This document shows positions 56,057-64,000 of a DNA stretch of 64,000 nt, one piece after another. The stretch is from Mayfieldus sp038040285 (lineage in GTDB: Bacteria; Actinomycetota; Thermoleophilia; Solirubrobacterales; 70-9): positions 1 through 64,000 of the forward strand of contig JBBPIN010000010.1 in assembly GCA_038040285.1 (NCBI GenBank), read 5' to 3'. Under the pieces are notes generated by a model. That model saw only the letters and a program-made list of their open reading frames with translations, was not told where the DNA came from and searched no databases. Position numbers and translations under genes: made by a program. Position 1 is the stretch's first letter, and each line of letters starts with the position of its first letter.

Positions 56057-57202
56057 GTGCGTCCAACTATCTGGTCTCGTGCGATCGCCATCGGTGCCGG
56101 TACATGTCTGCTCGCATTGGCGTTCTTTGCGCCCTCAGCGGCGGCGCTGCGCCTGCACACGGTCGCTCATTTCGACCAGCCGGTCTACGTGACCGCACCG
56201 CCGGGCGACCGGCGCGAATTCTTCGTCGTCGAGCGGGCGGGGCGGATCCGAATCGTCCGCCACGGGCACAAGCTGCGCCGCCCATTTCTGGACATTCGAC
56301 GCTTGGTCGACCTTCGCTACCCCAACAACCAGTTCCGCGACCAGGGCGGACTCGCCTCGATGGCCTTCTCACCGGACTACCGCCGCAGCGGCCTCTTCTA
56401 CGTCTTCTACACCCACGCCGGGGGGACTATCCACGTCGACGAGTTCCGCCGTTCCCCCGGCTCGTCCACGCGGGCCCTACGCTCGAGCGGCAGGACCGTC
56501 CTCGCGGTCCCACGCCACGGCAGGACCGACCTGGGCGGTCAGCTCGAGTTCGGCCCCGATGGCTTCCTCTACGTCAGTTTCGGCCAGGGCGAGGATTCCG
56601 ACTCGAGCCAGGACCTCGAAGAGCTGACCGGAAAGATCCTGCGAATCGACCCAAAACCTTCAGGCGGACGTCCCTACACAGTTTCCGCCGACAACCCATT
56701 CTCCAATCGAACCGATGCGCGCCCCGAGATCTTCGCCTACGGCCTGCGTGTGCCCTGGCGATTCTCCTTCGACGATTCGACCGGGGACCTGATCGTCGGC
56801 GATGTCGGCGACGAACGCTTCGAGGAGGTCGACCTGCTGCGACCCTCAGATGCGGGCGCCAACCTCGGTTGGCCGTTCTACGAGGGCCGCCACCGGCACA
56901 GCCCTGGAGGCACTGGCGCACTTACCTTTCCGGTCCTCGTCAAGCCTCACGCCCACAGCTCCTGCGCGATCGTCGGCGGTTACGTGATCCGCAACCGTCG
57001 CCTGCCCTCAATGCGCGGCCGTTACCTCTACGGCGACGTATGCACCGGCAAGCTTCGCTCGGCGCGACTGGGTTTGCCCCGGGCCAGCGGCGATCGCTCG
57101 GAGCATCTCGCAGTCCCCTACCTGGACTCGTTCGGCCGCGATGCTCGAGGCAGGCTCTATGCGGTCAGCCTCCTCGGGTCCGTCTACCGGTTCTCCCGCT
57201 GA
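56057..57202 (+). CDS. Secreted PQQ-type sugar dehydrogenase (GSDH family)
   Basis: A 381-aa beta-propeller protein with a signal peptide (AIGAGTCLLALAFFAPSAAA). GLASMAFSPDYRRSGLFYV, LGGQLEFGPDGFLYVSFGQG, LTGKILRIDPKPSGG and GLRVPWRFSFDDSTGDLIVG match the soluble glucose/sorbosone dehydrogenase family, which uses PQQ and Ca2+. Whether this protein binds PQQ or oxidises a sugar is not certain, since many relatives have unknown substrates. The start is GTG 56057, 40 nt after tRNA-Ala. Confidence 0.87.
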   Translation: MRPTIWSRAIAIGAGTCLLALAFFAPSAAALRLHTVAHFDQPVYVTAPPGDRREFFVVERAGRIRIVRHGHKLRRPFLDIRRLVDLRYPNNQFRDQGGLASMAFSPDYRRSGLFYVFYTHAGGTIHVDEFRRSPGSSTRALRSSGRTVLAVPRHGRTDLGGQLEFGPDGFLYVSFGQGEDSDSSQDLEELTGKILRIDPKPSGGRPYTVSADNPFSNRTDARPEIFAYGLRVPWRFSFDDSTGDLIVGDVGDERFEEVDLLRPSDAGANLGWPFYEGRHRHSPGGTGALTFPVLVKPHAHSSCAIVGGYVIRNRRLPSMRGRYLYGDVCTGKLRSARLGLPRASGDRSEHLAVPYLDSFGRDARGRLYAVSLLGSVYRFSR

Positions 57203-57247
57203 GCGTGGGGCCAATGGCGACCTAGAGCCGAGCCCGGCGGGTGTCTC

Positions 57248-58876
57248 CTATGGCGCGACACCTTCGCCGACCGGCGCTGTCACTCCTTCGTCCTCCAGCG
57301 CCGCCATCGCCGCGTTTCGCCCGTTGAGCGCGATCACCGAGCCTGCAGGGTGGGTGGCGGCGCCGCAGAGGTAGAGCCCAACGACCGGGGTGCGGTGGTC
57401 GAGGCGGCGGTCCCACATCTGATCCGGCAGCGCCTCGCCCTGGAAGATGTTGCCGCCGCTGAGGCCGATCCGCTGCTCGATGTCGGGCGGCCCGAGGACG
57501 TCGACGTGCTCGACACAGTCGTGGACGTCGGGCGCGTGGACGGCGATCGCGTCGAGGATCGCACCCCCGATCTCGTCGCGGCTCGAATCCCAATCTCCTT
57601 CGGCGAGCTCGTAGGGCGCGTATTGCGCGAAGACGCTCATCGTGTGGTGCCCGGGGGGCGCCACCGTCGGGTCGTAGGCGGATTGAAAGTAGAGCTCGGC
57701 GAAGCCGACCCGTGGTTCGCCGCGCTGGCAGGCGTCGAACGCCTCCTGCGCCGCTTCGGGCCCGGGCGTGATCGTGACCATCGCGCGGTGCGGCTCGACG
57801 GCGCCGGCGGCGGTGAAGGTCGGCAGCCGGGCCAGGGCGACGTTCAGCTTTACGACCGGCGAGCGCACCTGCCAACCTTCGAGCCGTTCGCGGAAGCCGC
57901 CCGGCAGATCGGCGGACCCGAGCATCGCCAGGGTCCGCTTCGGGTCGGCGTTGGAGATCACGGTGGCGCTGCGAACCAGCTCGCCGCTCTCCAACTCGAC
58001 GCCCTCGCCGGGAATGATGCGAGCGACCGGGACGCCCGCGGCAAGCACTGCGCCGGCCTTCTGCGCCGCCTGCGCGATCGCAAACGAGATCCTCCCCATG
58101 CCGCCCTCCACGTAGCCCCAGATCGATCCCTGACCGAGCAGGTCGCCCTGGTGGTGCATCAGCTTCACCGAGGCTGTGCCGGGATCCCGCGGACCCGCGA
58201 AGGCGCCGATGATGCCCTGGCCGAACAGGGCGTGCACCAGGCGCTCGTCCTCGACGTAGCGCTCCAGCGTCTCGAGGATCGACTCCTCGAAGACGACCGA
58301 GATCAGCTCCTCCTCGCCGCCCAGGGCCTCCTCCAGCTCGGCGCGACTTGGCGAGGAGCCGAGCCAGGTGTCGCCACGCGTTCCGTGGCGCAGCGCGAGC
58401 CGGATCCTGTTGAAGAGCTCCTCGTAGGCGAACAGGCCGGTGAGGTCGGACTCCGAGAAGCCGTTCTCGCGCATGTGGGCGGCGGTCCTGCCGTCGTCGA
58501 TGAACTCGGCGAAGGAGGTGCCGTCGGCGAACGGGCACCAGAGGTTGGGGTCGGCGGGGAACACACGGTAGCCGTGACTGGCCAGATCAAGCTCCCGCAC
58601 CACGAGGTCGTCCAGCAGCCCAACCACGTAGGCGCAGGGGCTGACCAGGTAGCGGTCGTCGGGGAACGGCTGCTCGAGGGTGCAGGCCCCACCGAGCTGC
58701 TCGCGGCGCTCCAGCACCAACACCCGCTGCCCTGCGTGCGCCAGGTATGCGGCGGCTGTAAGCCCATTGTGCCCTCCACCGACCACGATCGCGTCCCAGT
58801 CGCGCGCCGCAAGCTCGGAGACCGGGGCCGGGAGACCGACCTTGCCCATCACCGCGTTGACATCGACCGGGCCCAT
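57248..58876 (-). CDS. FAD-dependent oxidoreductase, PYROXD2/phytoene-dehydrogenase-like
   Basis: A 542-aa flavoprotein with the N-terminal dinucleotide fold DAIVVGGGHNGLTAAAYLAH and GQRVLVLERREQLGGACTLE, IWGYVEGGMGRISFAIAQAA and the C-terminal FAD block VVGLYLCGAATHPAGSVIAL. This is the pattern of PYROXD2-type proteins related to carotenoid desaturases and amine oxidases; the substrate is unknown, and no carotenoid genes are nearby. It begins at ATG 58876, 13 nt after the ATL gene end. Confidence 0.88.
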   Translation of the reverse strand: MGPVDVNAVMGKVGLPAPVSELAARDWDAIVVGGGHNGLTAAAYLAHAGQRVLVLERREQLGGACTLEQPFPDDRYLVSPCAYVVGLLDDLVVRELDLASHGYRVFPADPNLWCPFADGTSFAEFIDDGRTAAHMRENGFSESDLTGLFAYEELFNRIRLALRHGTRGDTWLGSSPSRAELEEALGGEEELISVVFEESILETLERYVEDERLVHALFGQGIIGAFAGPRDPGTASVKLMHHQGDLLGQGSIWGYVEGGMGRISFAIAQAAQKAGAVLAAGVPVARIIPGEGVELESGELVRSATVISNADPKRTLAMLGSADLPGGFRERLEGWQVRSPVVKLNVALARLPTFTAAGAVEPHRAMVTITPGPEAAQEAFDACQRGEPRVGFAELYFQSAYDPTVAPPGHHTMSVFAQYAPYELAEGDWDSSRDEIGGAILDAIAVHAPDVHDCVEHVDVLGPPDIEQRIGLSGGNIFQGEALPDQMWDRRLDHRTPVVGLYLCGAATHPAGSVIALNGRNAAMAALEDEGVTAPVGEGVAP

Positions 58877-58889
58877 CGGCCGTTCCAGC

Positions 58890-59195
58890 CTAACGCGCCG
58901 CTGCAGATCCGCTCAGCGCCGCGACGTCGACCCAGGCGGCGGTCATATCGACGCGTCCATCGCGCAGCGGCGCGCCCTCGCACTGCAGCAGGCGCCGCTG
59001 CCGCGCACCCTTGGCCAGAGACCCGTCGGCGCGGACCACGCGCTGCCAGGGGACGCTTGGGTCCTCGCAGGCGGCCAGCACGGCGCCGGCGAACCCCGGC
59101 GCTTCCGGACATAGGTCGCCGTAGGTGGTGACGAACCCGGCCGGAACCGATCTGATCCTGCGAAGGATCTCCTGAGCGCGGGGGGAGTCAACCAC
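58890..59195 (-). CDS. Alkyltransferase-like protein (ATL)
   Basis: A 101-aa protein equal to the C-terminal domain of O6-alkylguanine-DNA alkyltransferase. It has SVPAGFVTTYGDL and APGFAGAVLAACEDPSVP, but the PCHR alkyl-acceptor Cys motif is replaced by WQRVVRADGSLAKG. Proteins of this kind bind alkylated DNA and recruit nucleotide-excision repair. The start at GTG 59195 matches the usual short ATL; upstream in-frame sequence is non-coding. Confidence 0.85.
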   Translation of the reverse strand: MVDSPRAQEILRRIRSVPAGFVTTYGDLCPEAPGFAGAVLAACEDPSVPWQRVVRADGSLAKGARQRRLLQCEGAPLRDGRVDMTAAWVDVAALSGSAAAR

Positions 59196-59225
59196 GCGCC
59201 TAGTATCACCCGCTCGGCCAGGGGC

Positions 59226-59577
59226 GATCAGCCTTCGCGGATGTCCATGCGTGAAATCAGGCCGTCGCGCAGCGTGTAGACGTGCTGGACGTCCTGCTCG
59301 GAGATCGGCTCTCTCCATCCAGGTCGCGGACGACCTGGCGAACGTCGACGACGACGCGTCCTTCGTCATCGGGCGAGAACCCCGTCGGCTCGACGTGTGA
59401 GTCGATGAGGCCGAACTGCCGCGTCCAGTACTCCTTCACCGCGGCGTGGCCGTGTTCGCGGCGGCCCTCCATGGCGTTGGGCCAGTCGACGTCGGGATGC
59501 ATCAACGCGAGAACGGCGTCGACGTCGCGAGCGTTGAACGCCGCGTAGGCCTGCCGCAACAGCTCTTCCTCGTCCAC
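59226..59577 (-). pseudogene. Second SnoaL-like gene, frameshifted in a (GA)n tract
   Basis: From GTG 59577 the frame reads DEEELLRQAYAAFNARDVDA, MHPDVDWPNAMEGRRE and VVRDLDGES, a clear SnoaL-like pattern. At GAGAGAG (59309-59315; CT on the plus strand) it loses the family match and ends at 59257. One of the other frames resumes PISEQDVQHVYTLRDGLISR and MDIREG to a stop at 59226. Removing one AG pair would restore a 116-aa protein ending as family members do. The gene is either inactive, phase-variable or misassembled here. Confidence 0.78.
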
Positions 59578-59683
59578 GTACGGACTTCTACCGGCCGCTG
59601 GACCAGACTGAGCCTCGACAATGATCGCAATCGTGCAGGTGGACCGTCGCGGGGGCCGAATCCGCTCCTCTACCCTGCCCCGA

Positions 59684-60607
59684 ATGCGAATCGACGAGAT
59701 CATCGCCTCGACGAAGCCCTGCTTTTCCGTCGAGTTCTTCCCGCCCAAGACCGAAGAGGGCCGCGATCAGCTGCTCGACACCGCCCGTCAGCTGGCCGAG
59801 CTGGAGCCGGCGTTCGTCTCGGTGACCTACGGGGCGGGGGGCTCGACCCGCGACGGGACTGTCGAGATCTCCAACCTGCTGCACAACGAGATCGGCCTGG
59901 AGACGATGACCCACCTGAGCTGCGTCGGCGAGACGGCTGACGGTCTGCGCGAGGTCCTCGACCGCATCGAGGCGGACGGGATCGACAACGTGCTGGCGCT
60001 GCGGGGCGACCCGCCCCGTGGCGAGACCGACTTCGTCCAGCCCGAGGGCGGGCTCGGGAGCGCCGCGGAGCTGACCGAATTCATCTCCGAGAACTACTCC
60101 TTTGCGATCGGCGGCGCCTGCTTTCCCGAGGTGCATCCCGAGGCCCCCAGCCTGGATGCCGACCTCGCCTACCTGAAGACCAAGGTCGACAACGGGGCGA
60201 CCTTCCTTATCACCCAGCTTTTCTTCGACAACCAGGTCTATTTCGACTTCGTCGCCGCCGCTCGCGCGAAGGGGATCGACGTCCCGATCCTCGCCGGCGT
60301 GATCCCGATCGCAAGCTACAAACAGACGGAGAAGATCTGCGACCTATGCGACGCGACCATTCCCCAGCCGCTGGCCGACGCGATGGCGGCGCTGGGAGGC
60401 GACGAGCGCGCCGAGTTCGAGCTCGGCGTCGCCTTCGCCGCGCAGCAGTGCACCGAGCTGCTGCTCGGCGGTGCGCCTGGAATCCATTTCTACGCCCTCA
60501 ACAAGGCGCCGGCGACTCGCGCAGTGCTCTCTGCCCTGCGCGCCGCTCGACCCTGGGAGCACAGCGGCCGCGAGGCGACCGGCACGCCGGCCGACGCGGT
60601 CCGCTAG
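59684..60607 (+). CDS. metF: 5,10-methylenetetrahydrofolate reductase
   Basis: Reduces methylene-THF to methyl-THF for methionine synthesis. The 307-aa TIM-barrel protein has CFSVEFFPPKTEEGRDQLL, FVSVTYGAGGSTRDGT, NVLALRGDPPRGE, GATFLITQLFFDNQVYFDF and PILAGVIPIASYKQ, the usual MetF blocks. I chose ATG 59684 because it directly precedes the conserved start; the frame is open a little further upstream. No methionine synthase gene is in the window. Confidence 0.95.
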   Translation: MRIDEIIASTKPCFSVEFFPPKTEEGRDQLLDTARQLAELEPAFVSVTYGAGGSTRDGTVEISNLLHNEIGLETMTHLSCVGETADGLREVLDRIEADGIDNVLALRGDPPRGETDFVQPEGGLGSAAELTEFISENYSFAIGGACFPEVHPEAPSLDADLAYLKTKVDNGATFLITQLFFDNQVYFDFVAAARAKGIDVPILAGVIPIASYKQTEKICDLCDATIPQPLADAMAALGGDERAEFELGVAFAAQQCTELLLGGAPGIHFYALNKAPATRAVLSALRAARPWEHSGREATGTPADAVR

Positions 60608-60641
60608 GCGGCGCACCGGCTCATCTAGACTGGCGCGTTCG

Positions 60642-61484
60642 ATGGGCGAGTTCACCTACGAGGGCTACCGCCTCTCCTATGACGAGTACGGGGCCGGCGA
60701 CCGGCCGATCGTGCTGATCCACGGCCTGCTGATGAACCGGCACATGTTCGAGCGGCTGGGGCCGATGCTGGCCGAGCGCGGCAATCGCGTGATCGCGCCG
60801 GACCTGCTCGGACACGGGCGCTCCGACCGCCCCGAGGACCTGCAGCGCTACTCGATGCCGTTGTTCGCCTACCAGGTGACCGCATTGCTCGACCACCTGG
60901 GAATCGAATCGGCGGTGATCGGCGGCACCTCGCTGGGCGCAAACGTCAGCCTCGAGGCGGCTGTGCGCTTCCCGGAGCGCGTGCAGGCGCTGTTCATCGA
61001 GATGCCGGTACTCGACAACGCCCTCTCGGCGGTGGCGGCGATATTCGCGCCGATCATGATCGCTCTGCGCTTCGGCCGCCCCGTCTTCGAGGCCGTGTCT
61101 CGGGCCGCCGCGATGCTGCCGCGCTCCCACTTCATCGTCGACATCGGGCTCGACATGGTCCGCCAGCGCCCCGGGCCCTCGGTCTCGGTGCTGGAGGGCC
61201 TGCTGTTGGGGGAGAGCTCGCCGCGCAGCGCCGAGCGGCGCGGAATCGAGCAGCCGGCGCTGATCGTCGGGCACCCAAACGATCCCCTGCACCCGTTCGG
61301 CGACGCAGGAATGCTGGCCGGGGAGCTGGCCAACGCGCGCCAGATCGACGCCGATTCGATCTTCGAGTGGCGACTGAAGCCTGGCCGTCTGAACACTGAG
61401 TTGGCCGACTTCCTGGACGACGTCTGGTCGCAGGTCGAGGAGGAGCGCAGGCCCGAGCGCAAGGCGCGGATGGCTGGGGCGTAG
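60642..61484 (+). CDS. Alpha/beta hydrolase
   Basis: A 280-aa enzyme with the oxyanion-hole loop IVLIHGLLMNRHMFERLGPM, APDLLGHGRSDRP and the nucleophile elbow GGTSLGANVSLEAAV (GxSxG). The acid and His would lie in the C-terminal part; the HPNDPLHPFGDAG block holds a likely catalytic Asp and His. The substrate is unknown (esterase, lactonase or C-C hydrolase are all possible). ATG 60642; it precedes the DUF3105 gene by 2 nt. Confidence 0.85.
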   Translation: MGEFTYEGYRLSYDEYGAGDRPIVLIHGLLMNRHMFERLGPMLAERGNRVIAPDLLGHGRSDRPEDLQRYSMPLFAYQVTALLDHLGIESAVIGGTSLGANVSLEAAVRFPERVQALFIEMPVLDNALSAVAAIFAPIMIALRFGRPVFEAVSRAAAMLPRSHFIVDIGLDMVRQRPGPSVSVLEGLLLGESSPRSAERRGIEQPALIVGHPNDPLHPFGDAGMLAGELANARQIDADSIFEWRLKPGRLNTELADFLDDVWSQVEEERRPERKARMAGA

Positions 61485-61486
61485 GC

Positions 61487-62269
61487 ATGGCGGACCGGCG
61501 GGAAGAGAAGGAGCGGCTGCGACAGATCCGCGAGGAGGCGGAGAAGCGCGAGACCGCCGAGCAGCGGCGCAAGCTCTTCATCGGGTACGGGGTGGCGGGG
61601 GTGCTGACCGCGGCGGTCGTGCTCGGGATCGTGATCGTCGTCATTGGCAGCAGCGGCGGCGGGGGCGCGAGCGGGGGCGCGCATATCAACGCCACCAGCG
61701 GCTCGACCAACGGCGTTCCTCCCGACGATCGCACGGGCACCCCACCTCCGCCGGTCAAGGTTTCGAACCTCAAGCTGGCGGCGAAGAAGGCCGGCTGCGT
61801 GTTGCGCCTCGGCCTTCCCGACGAGGGGCACACGCACATCCCGCCTGACTCTCCCAACCCCGACTACAAGACCAATCCCCCGACCTCGGGAACCCACGTC
61901 GATGTCCCCTTCCAGCAGGCCGACGGTGCCTACCTCGAGGAGCCCAAGGAGATTTTCTTCGTCCATTCGCTGGAGCACGGGCGGATGGAGATCCAGTACA
62001 GCCCGAAGCTCGCCGAGCGCGATCAGCTGGCGTTGCGTGGCCTCTACGACACGCTCTACGGCGGCACGCTGCTGTTCCCTAACAAGCAGATGCCCTACAA
62101 GGTGGCCGCGACCACCTGGACCAACCTGATCGGGTGCAAGACCTACAAGGGCCCGATCACGCTCGACGCGGTCCGCGATTTCGGCAAGACCACGTGGGGG
62201 CGGTTCGGCAGCGAGCCGGTGGCCGCCTTCCCGTTCACCGGCCCGACCCCGGCGACGCCGAGTGGCTAG
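61487..62269 (+). CDS. Membrane-anchored DUF3105 protein
   Basis: A 260-aa protein with a cytoplasmic Arg/Glu-rich helix (REEKERLRQIREEAEKRETA), one membrane helix (GYGVAGVLTAAVVLGIVIVV), a Gly/Ser linker and a DUF3105 domain marked by GHTHIPPDSPNPDYKTNPPT, SGTHVDVPF and FVHSLEHGRMEIQYSP. The three His-containing motifs suggest a metal site; the family function is unknown. It follows the hydrolase gene by 2 nt, so the two are probably cotranscribed. Confidence 0.85.
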   Translation: MADRREEKERLRQIREEAEKRETAEQRRKLFIGYGVAGVLTAAVVLGIVIVVIGSSGGGGASGGAHINATSGSTNGVPPDDRTGTPPPPVKVSNLKLAAKKAGCVLRLGLPDEGHTHIPPDSPNPDYKTNPPTSGTHVDVPFQQADGAYLEEPKEIFFVHSLEHGRMEIQYSPKLAERDQLALRGLYDTLYGGTLLFPNKQMPYKVAATTWTNLIGCKTYKGPITLDAVRDFGKTTWGRFGSEPVAAFPFTGPTPATPSG

Positions 62270-62290
62270 CCGGCCGATCGAGCTACCCCG

Positions 62291-63235
62291 CTAGCTCGAA
62301 GCAGGGGGGGCCCGGTAGGCGGGAAAGAACCCCCCGGAGTCGCGCCCGGTGCTGAGCCGCCGGTAGGCGTCGCCGTCGCAGACGATCTCCGACATGTGGA
62401 AGGGCTCGGTGCGGTTGGCGAAGCCGCGCTTGAACTCCTCCAGGGGATCTCCGGGCCTGATCCCACCGCCGAGGTTGAGCGGCAGACCCGAGTCCTCGGC
62501 GAAGTCCACGATCGCCGCGACCACGTTCTTCATCGGCGAGTCGGCGAGGAACCGGTCGGCGCTGCCGCTGAGGTAGTAATGGAGCATCCCGTCGCTGCGC
62601 GCTGCGATCGAGCCCGCCGCCACCTCCCCGCCCGGCTCCAGCGCCAGGAACACCGAGCAGCCTTCGAAGGCGAGGATCCCGGCGAAGTACTCGTCACCGA
62701 AGAAGTAGCGGCCCTCGGCTCCAGCCCGCTGCATCGTCTGCTCATAGGCGGCCAGGAAGCCGGTACGGTCGGCGTCCGAGGCCGCCGGGCCCGAAACGCA
62801 GCGAACCTCATAGCCACGCTCGGCGTTGCGCCGGATCTGCTGGCGATCGCTTGGGCGACTCTTTCGAGGCAGCGCCGGATCGGCGATCTGAACCTGGTTT
62901 CGGACGGTCGCGCCGCTCAGCGGCGGCTCGCCGCCGAGGCGGTGACGCAGAAAGAGGCTGACCAGGCCGGCCCCGGACCAGTCGACCTGATCCGGGTCGA
63001 GCCTGGAGCCCTGCTGCGCCTCGATCCCCGGATAGCCATAGGGCGAAGTCGCATCCAGCGCGTCCGCGGCGTCGATCTCGCGCACGACGAGGGGGGCCAG
63101 CATCTGGCTCCCCTCGCGCGAGATCCGCAGTGTGTGGGTGACCCCTTCGGCTGCCATGAACTCGGCCGAGCGAAAGAAGTCCGGGCCGGCCACGGCACCG
63201 CCGCCGTCCTCGAGCAAATCGGCCGTGGCGCTCAC
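62291..63235 (-). CDS. FemAB/GNAT-like acyltransferase
   Basis: A 314-aa protein with SPYGYPGIEAQQGSRLDPD, RQQIRRNAERGYEVRCVSG and the second-half pattern EVAAGSIAARSDGMLHYYLS with LNLGGGIRPGDPLEEFKRGF, as in FemAB-fold and BioF2-like acetyltransferases that attach amino acids or acyl groups to cell-wall or polysaccharide precursors. The substrate is unknown. Its ATG (63235) overlaps the stop of the GNAT gene by 4 nt, so the two are translated together. Confidence 0.8.
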   Translation of the reverse strand: MSATADLLEDGGGAVAGPDFFRSAEFMAAEGVTHTLRISREGSQMLAPLVVREIDAADALDATSPYGYPGIEAQQGSRLDPDQVDWSGAGLVSLFLRHRLGGEPPLSGATVRNQVQIADPALPRKSRPSDRQQIRRNAERGYEVRCVSGPAASDADRTGFLAAYEQTMQRAGAEGRYFFGDEYFAGILAFEGCSVFLALEPGGEVAAGSIAARSDGMLHYYLSGSADRFLADSPMKNVVAAIVDFAEDSGLPLNLGGGIRPGDPLEEFKRGFANRTEPFHMSEIVCDGDAYRRLSTGRDSGGFFPAYRAPPASS

Positions 63236-63774
63236 TCGAGGTCGGCAGCCGCGGCGCGGAACTCGTCCGGAAGGACGCCCCAGACTTCGCAGTCGGCCAG
63301 CTCGCCGTCACGGGACAGGTGGCCCCGCATCGTTCCCTCGTGGCTCCAGCCGAGGCTGGCGACCACGCACTTGGCGGCCTCGTTATCGGCGGGGATCCGT
63401 CCGTAGACGCGATGGGCACCGAAATCGTCGAAGGCCTTGGCGATCGTCAACGCCTCGGCCCGCCGCCCCACCCCCTTGCCGCGCACGTCGTCGCCGATCA
63501 ACGCCCCCAGCTCAGGCGCCGTCTGGCGAAACAGCCCGTACAGGGCCGTGAAACCCACCGGCCCCTCATGCCCCTCGACCATGATCGCGAACTTGCGGTC
63601 CTCGCCCGAGTCGTCCATCGCCCGTTCGACCCACCGTTCGGCGTCCTGCTCGGAGAAGCCGGAGCGCTGCTCCATCAGCGTTGCGGTCGCGTCGCGGTTG
63701 TTGAACCAGCGGTGCACCGCGGCTGCATCGCCGGGCTCAAACCCGCGCAGCCAGACCTTGGGGGCGTCGCTCAT
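63232..63774 (-). CDS. GNAT N-acetyltransferase (RimJ/RimL-like)
   Basis: A 180-aa acetyltransferase. VWLRGFEPGDAAAVHRWFNN is the usual first strand-helix, LGALIGDDVRGKGVGRRAEA the acetyl-CoA loop (Q/RxxGxG/A-type RGKGVG) and ADNEAAKCVVASLGWSHEGT the final block. The relatives acetylate protein N-termini, antibiotics or amino-sugar intermediates. With a sugar transferase upstream and a FemAB-like gene downstream, an amino-sugar role in surface polysaccharide is possible but not shown. Confidence 0.88.
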   Translation of the reverse strand: MSDAPKVWLRGFEPGDAAAVHRWFNNRDATATLMEQRSGFSEQDAERWVERAMDDSGEDRKFAIMVEGHEGPVGFTALYGLFRQTAPELGALIGDDVRGKGVGRRAEALTIAKAFDDFGAHRVYGRIPADNEAAKCVVASLGWSHEGTMRGHLSRDGELADCEVWGVLPDEFRAAAADLE

Positions 63775-63799
63775 CGAGTCGGAACGATATGCGCGGGCT

Positions 63800-64000
63800 C
63801 TAGTCAGGCGCCAGCCCGTGGCCGGTGATCAGCAATACGAAGGTCCTGCCAAGGATCCGCAGGTCGAGGGCCAGCGAGCGGTGGTCGACGTACCAGACGT
63901 CGAGCTCGATCCGTTCCTCCCAGGGGATCCCGGCACGGCCCTGGACCTGCGCCCAGCCGGTGATTCCCGGCTTCACCTCGAGCCGGCGGCGCTGCTGCGG
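63800..64000 (-). CDS. Undecaprenyl-phosphate sugar transferase, C-terminal part only
   Basis: The last 66 codons of a bacterial sugar transferase of the WbaP/WcaJ family: RRLEVKPGITGWAQVQGRAG, IPWEERIELDVWYVDH and RSLALDLRILGRTFVLL, ending in TGHGLAPD. The N-terminal part and start are outside the window. It starts glycan-lipid assembly for capsule or exopolysaccharide. The GNAT gene follows 26 nt downstream, so the locus probably runs on beyond the window edge. Confidence 0.93.
   Translation of the reverse strand, partial: PQQRRRLEVKPGITGWAQVQGRAGIPWEERIELDVWYVDHRSLALDLRILGRTFVLLITGHGLAPD

Noticed and set aside
55866..56066. Small minus-strand frame with GASRTRTGDLLGAIQ
   Set aside because: This is the well-known translation of an alanine tRNA gene, not a protein.

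Overview
This is high-GC bacterial chromosome with dense, mostly ATG/GTG/TTG-started genes, many of which overlap by 1-20 nt. Several traits suggest an actinobacterium, most like the deep-branching Thermoleophilia/Solirubrobacterales: a dnaK-grpE-dnaJ-hspR operon, inositol-phospholipid genes, small PurL with PurS and PurQ, a fused ThiS-ThiG, and E1alpha/E1beta-type oxo-acid dehydrogenases. The lineage is an inference from gene content, not from a marker gene. I see no phage, insertion sequence or CRISPR array. The window is mainly core metabolism and envelope genes.

Layout. 1-2.3 kb (minus): inositol-lipid genes (Ino1, a CDP-alcohol phosphatidyltransferase, a PAP2-type enzyme). 2.4-5.6 kb: a sugar kinase, endonuclease III, a membrane-anchored cytochrome c and a secreted EEP-fold hydrolase. 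5.7-9.9 kb: the dnaK-grpE-dnaJ-hspR heat-shock operon. 9.9-12.5 kb: a drug-type ABC exporter whose ATPase gene has an in-frame TAG. 12.6-15.2 kb: clpB, whose upstream region shares a 13-nt motif with that of dnaK. 15.5-18.1 kb: a cell-wall pair (membrane protein plus a transglycosylase/M15-like fusion). 18.2-19.8 kb: a Usp-like membrane protein, a methyltransferase and a GYD protein. 19.8-32.8 kb: a purine cluster (purD, E, B, C, S, Q, L, F, N, H) interrupted by a P450 and a broken SnoaL-like gene. purK and purM are not in the window. 32.9-36.8 kb: tRNA-Lys, then thiamine genes (TPP riboswitch, thiO, thiSG and divergent thiE). 36.9-49.9 kb: a lipoyl-enzyme island with lpdA, one E1a-E1b-E2 set, a second set joined to leucine dehydrogenase, then lipB and lipA. 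50-53.6 kb: a rhomboid protease, a D,D-carboxypeptidase, tRNA-Ala(UGC) and gdhA with a clear terminator. 53.6-59.6 kb: an acidic protein, a GGEEF cyclase, tRNA-Ala(CGC), a PQQ-type dehydrogenase, a PYROXD2-like oxidoreductase, an alkyltransferase-like protein and a second broken SnoaL-like gene. 59.7-62.3 kb: metF, an alpha/beta hydrolase and a DUF3105 protein. 62.3-64 kb (minus): two acyltransferases and the end of a sugar transferase, probably the edge of a surface-polysaccharide locus.

How the genes fit together. The lipoyl island is the clearest module: leucine dehydrogenase can make branched-chain oxo acids, the adjacent E1/E2 set would oxidise them, LpdA can serve both complexes, and LipB/LipA make the cofactor attached to both E2 subunits. 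HspR probably represses its own operon and clpB.

The most unusual observations are the ThiS-ThiG fusion with an internal Gly-Gly, the dnaK/clpB shared motif, and four coding lesions: one nonsense codon, two clear frameshifts and one possible frameshift. Both clear frameshifts, and the possible one, lie at or near short simple-sequence tracts. That could be biology or an assembly problem. I did not find a convincing new multi-gene system.
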